In this document: positions 6,437 through 6,445 of the stretch, in pieces | How the letters are laid out: every line of letters starts with the position of its first letter | Position numbering within the stretch: the stretch's first letter is position 1 | Origin: Methanothrix sp. | GTDB taxonomy: Archaea; Halobacteriota; Methanosarcinia; Methanotrichales; Methanotrichaceae | Assembly: GCA_028682845.1 (NCBI GenBank) | Contig: JAJRAT010000034.1 | Span: forward strand, 1 to 6,445 | Direction of reading: 5' to 3' | DNA: 6,445 nt | Made by a program: the position numbers and the translations under genes | The notes under the pieces: generated by a model | What the model saw: only the letters and a program-made list of their open reading frames with translations | Database searches by the model: none | Told to the model about the DNA's origin: nothing

Positions 6437-6445
6437 GGCTGCTCA

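Noticed and set aside
1..6445. CRISPR array, insertion sequence, tRNA or rRNA gene
   Set aside because: I saw no regularly spaced repeats, terminal inverted repeats, transposase motifs or RNA-gene signatures on either strand.

Overview
The window looks like ordinary chromosomal DNA from an archaeon, most likely a methanogen of the Methanothrix (Methanosaeta) kind. This is inferred from archaeal-style TATA boxes at archaeal spacing from the start codons, one promoter that fits a leaderless transcript, an oligo-T terminator, and the combination of an alpha-glucan phosphorylase, an amino-acid permease and exported archaeal proteins. No rRNA, tRNA, transposase or phage gene is present to confirm it, so the genus is only a guess.

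Layout. (1) Positions 2-2191 on the minus strand hold a complete alpha-glucan (glycogen) phosphorylase; an upstream TTG would extend it to 2236. (2) A divergent intergenic region of about 200-240 bp (2192-2432) carries promoters for the phosphorylase and for the gene on the other side. (3) Positions 2433-3704 on the plus strand encode a 12-helix APC-superfamily amino-acid/polyamine permease. (4) Positions 3809-4492 encode a short secreted, tyrosine-rich protein with a PEGA-like C-terminal beta domain; its gene is clearly more AT-rich than its neighbours. (5) A 194-bp gap (4493-4686) carries an oligo-T terminator, a perfect 11-bp tandem repeat, a TATA box and a strong Shine-Dalgarno site inside a possible hairpin. 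(6) Positions 4687-6357 encode an M32-family (carboxypeptidase Taq) metallopeptidase with an N-terminal export signal or membrane anchor. (7) The last 88 bp hold a short direct repeat, a perfect 8-bp inverted repeat and an open frame running off the end.

How the genes fit together. The three plus-strand genes point the same way, but gaps of 104 and 194 bp with promoter-like sequence in each suggest separate transcription units. The phosphorylase mobilises stored glucan to glucose-1-phosphate. An extracytoplasmic carboxypeptidase and an amino-acid permease could together support peptide scavenging, but nothing in the sequence shows that they are co-regulated. I see no clear evidence of a new multi-gene system. 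The most unusual items are the exported M32 peptidase with altered active-site motifs and its unrecognised secreted neighbour.
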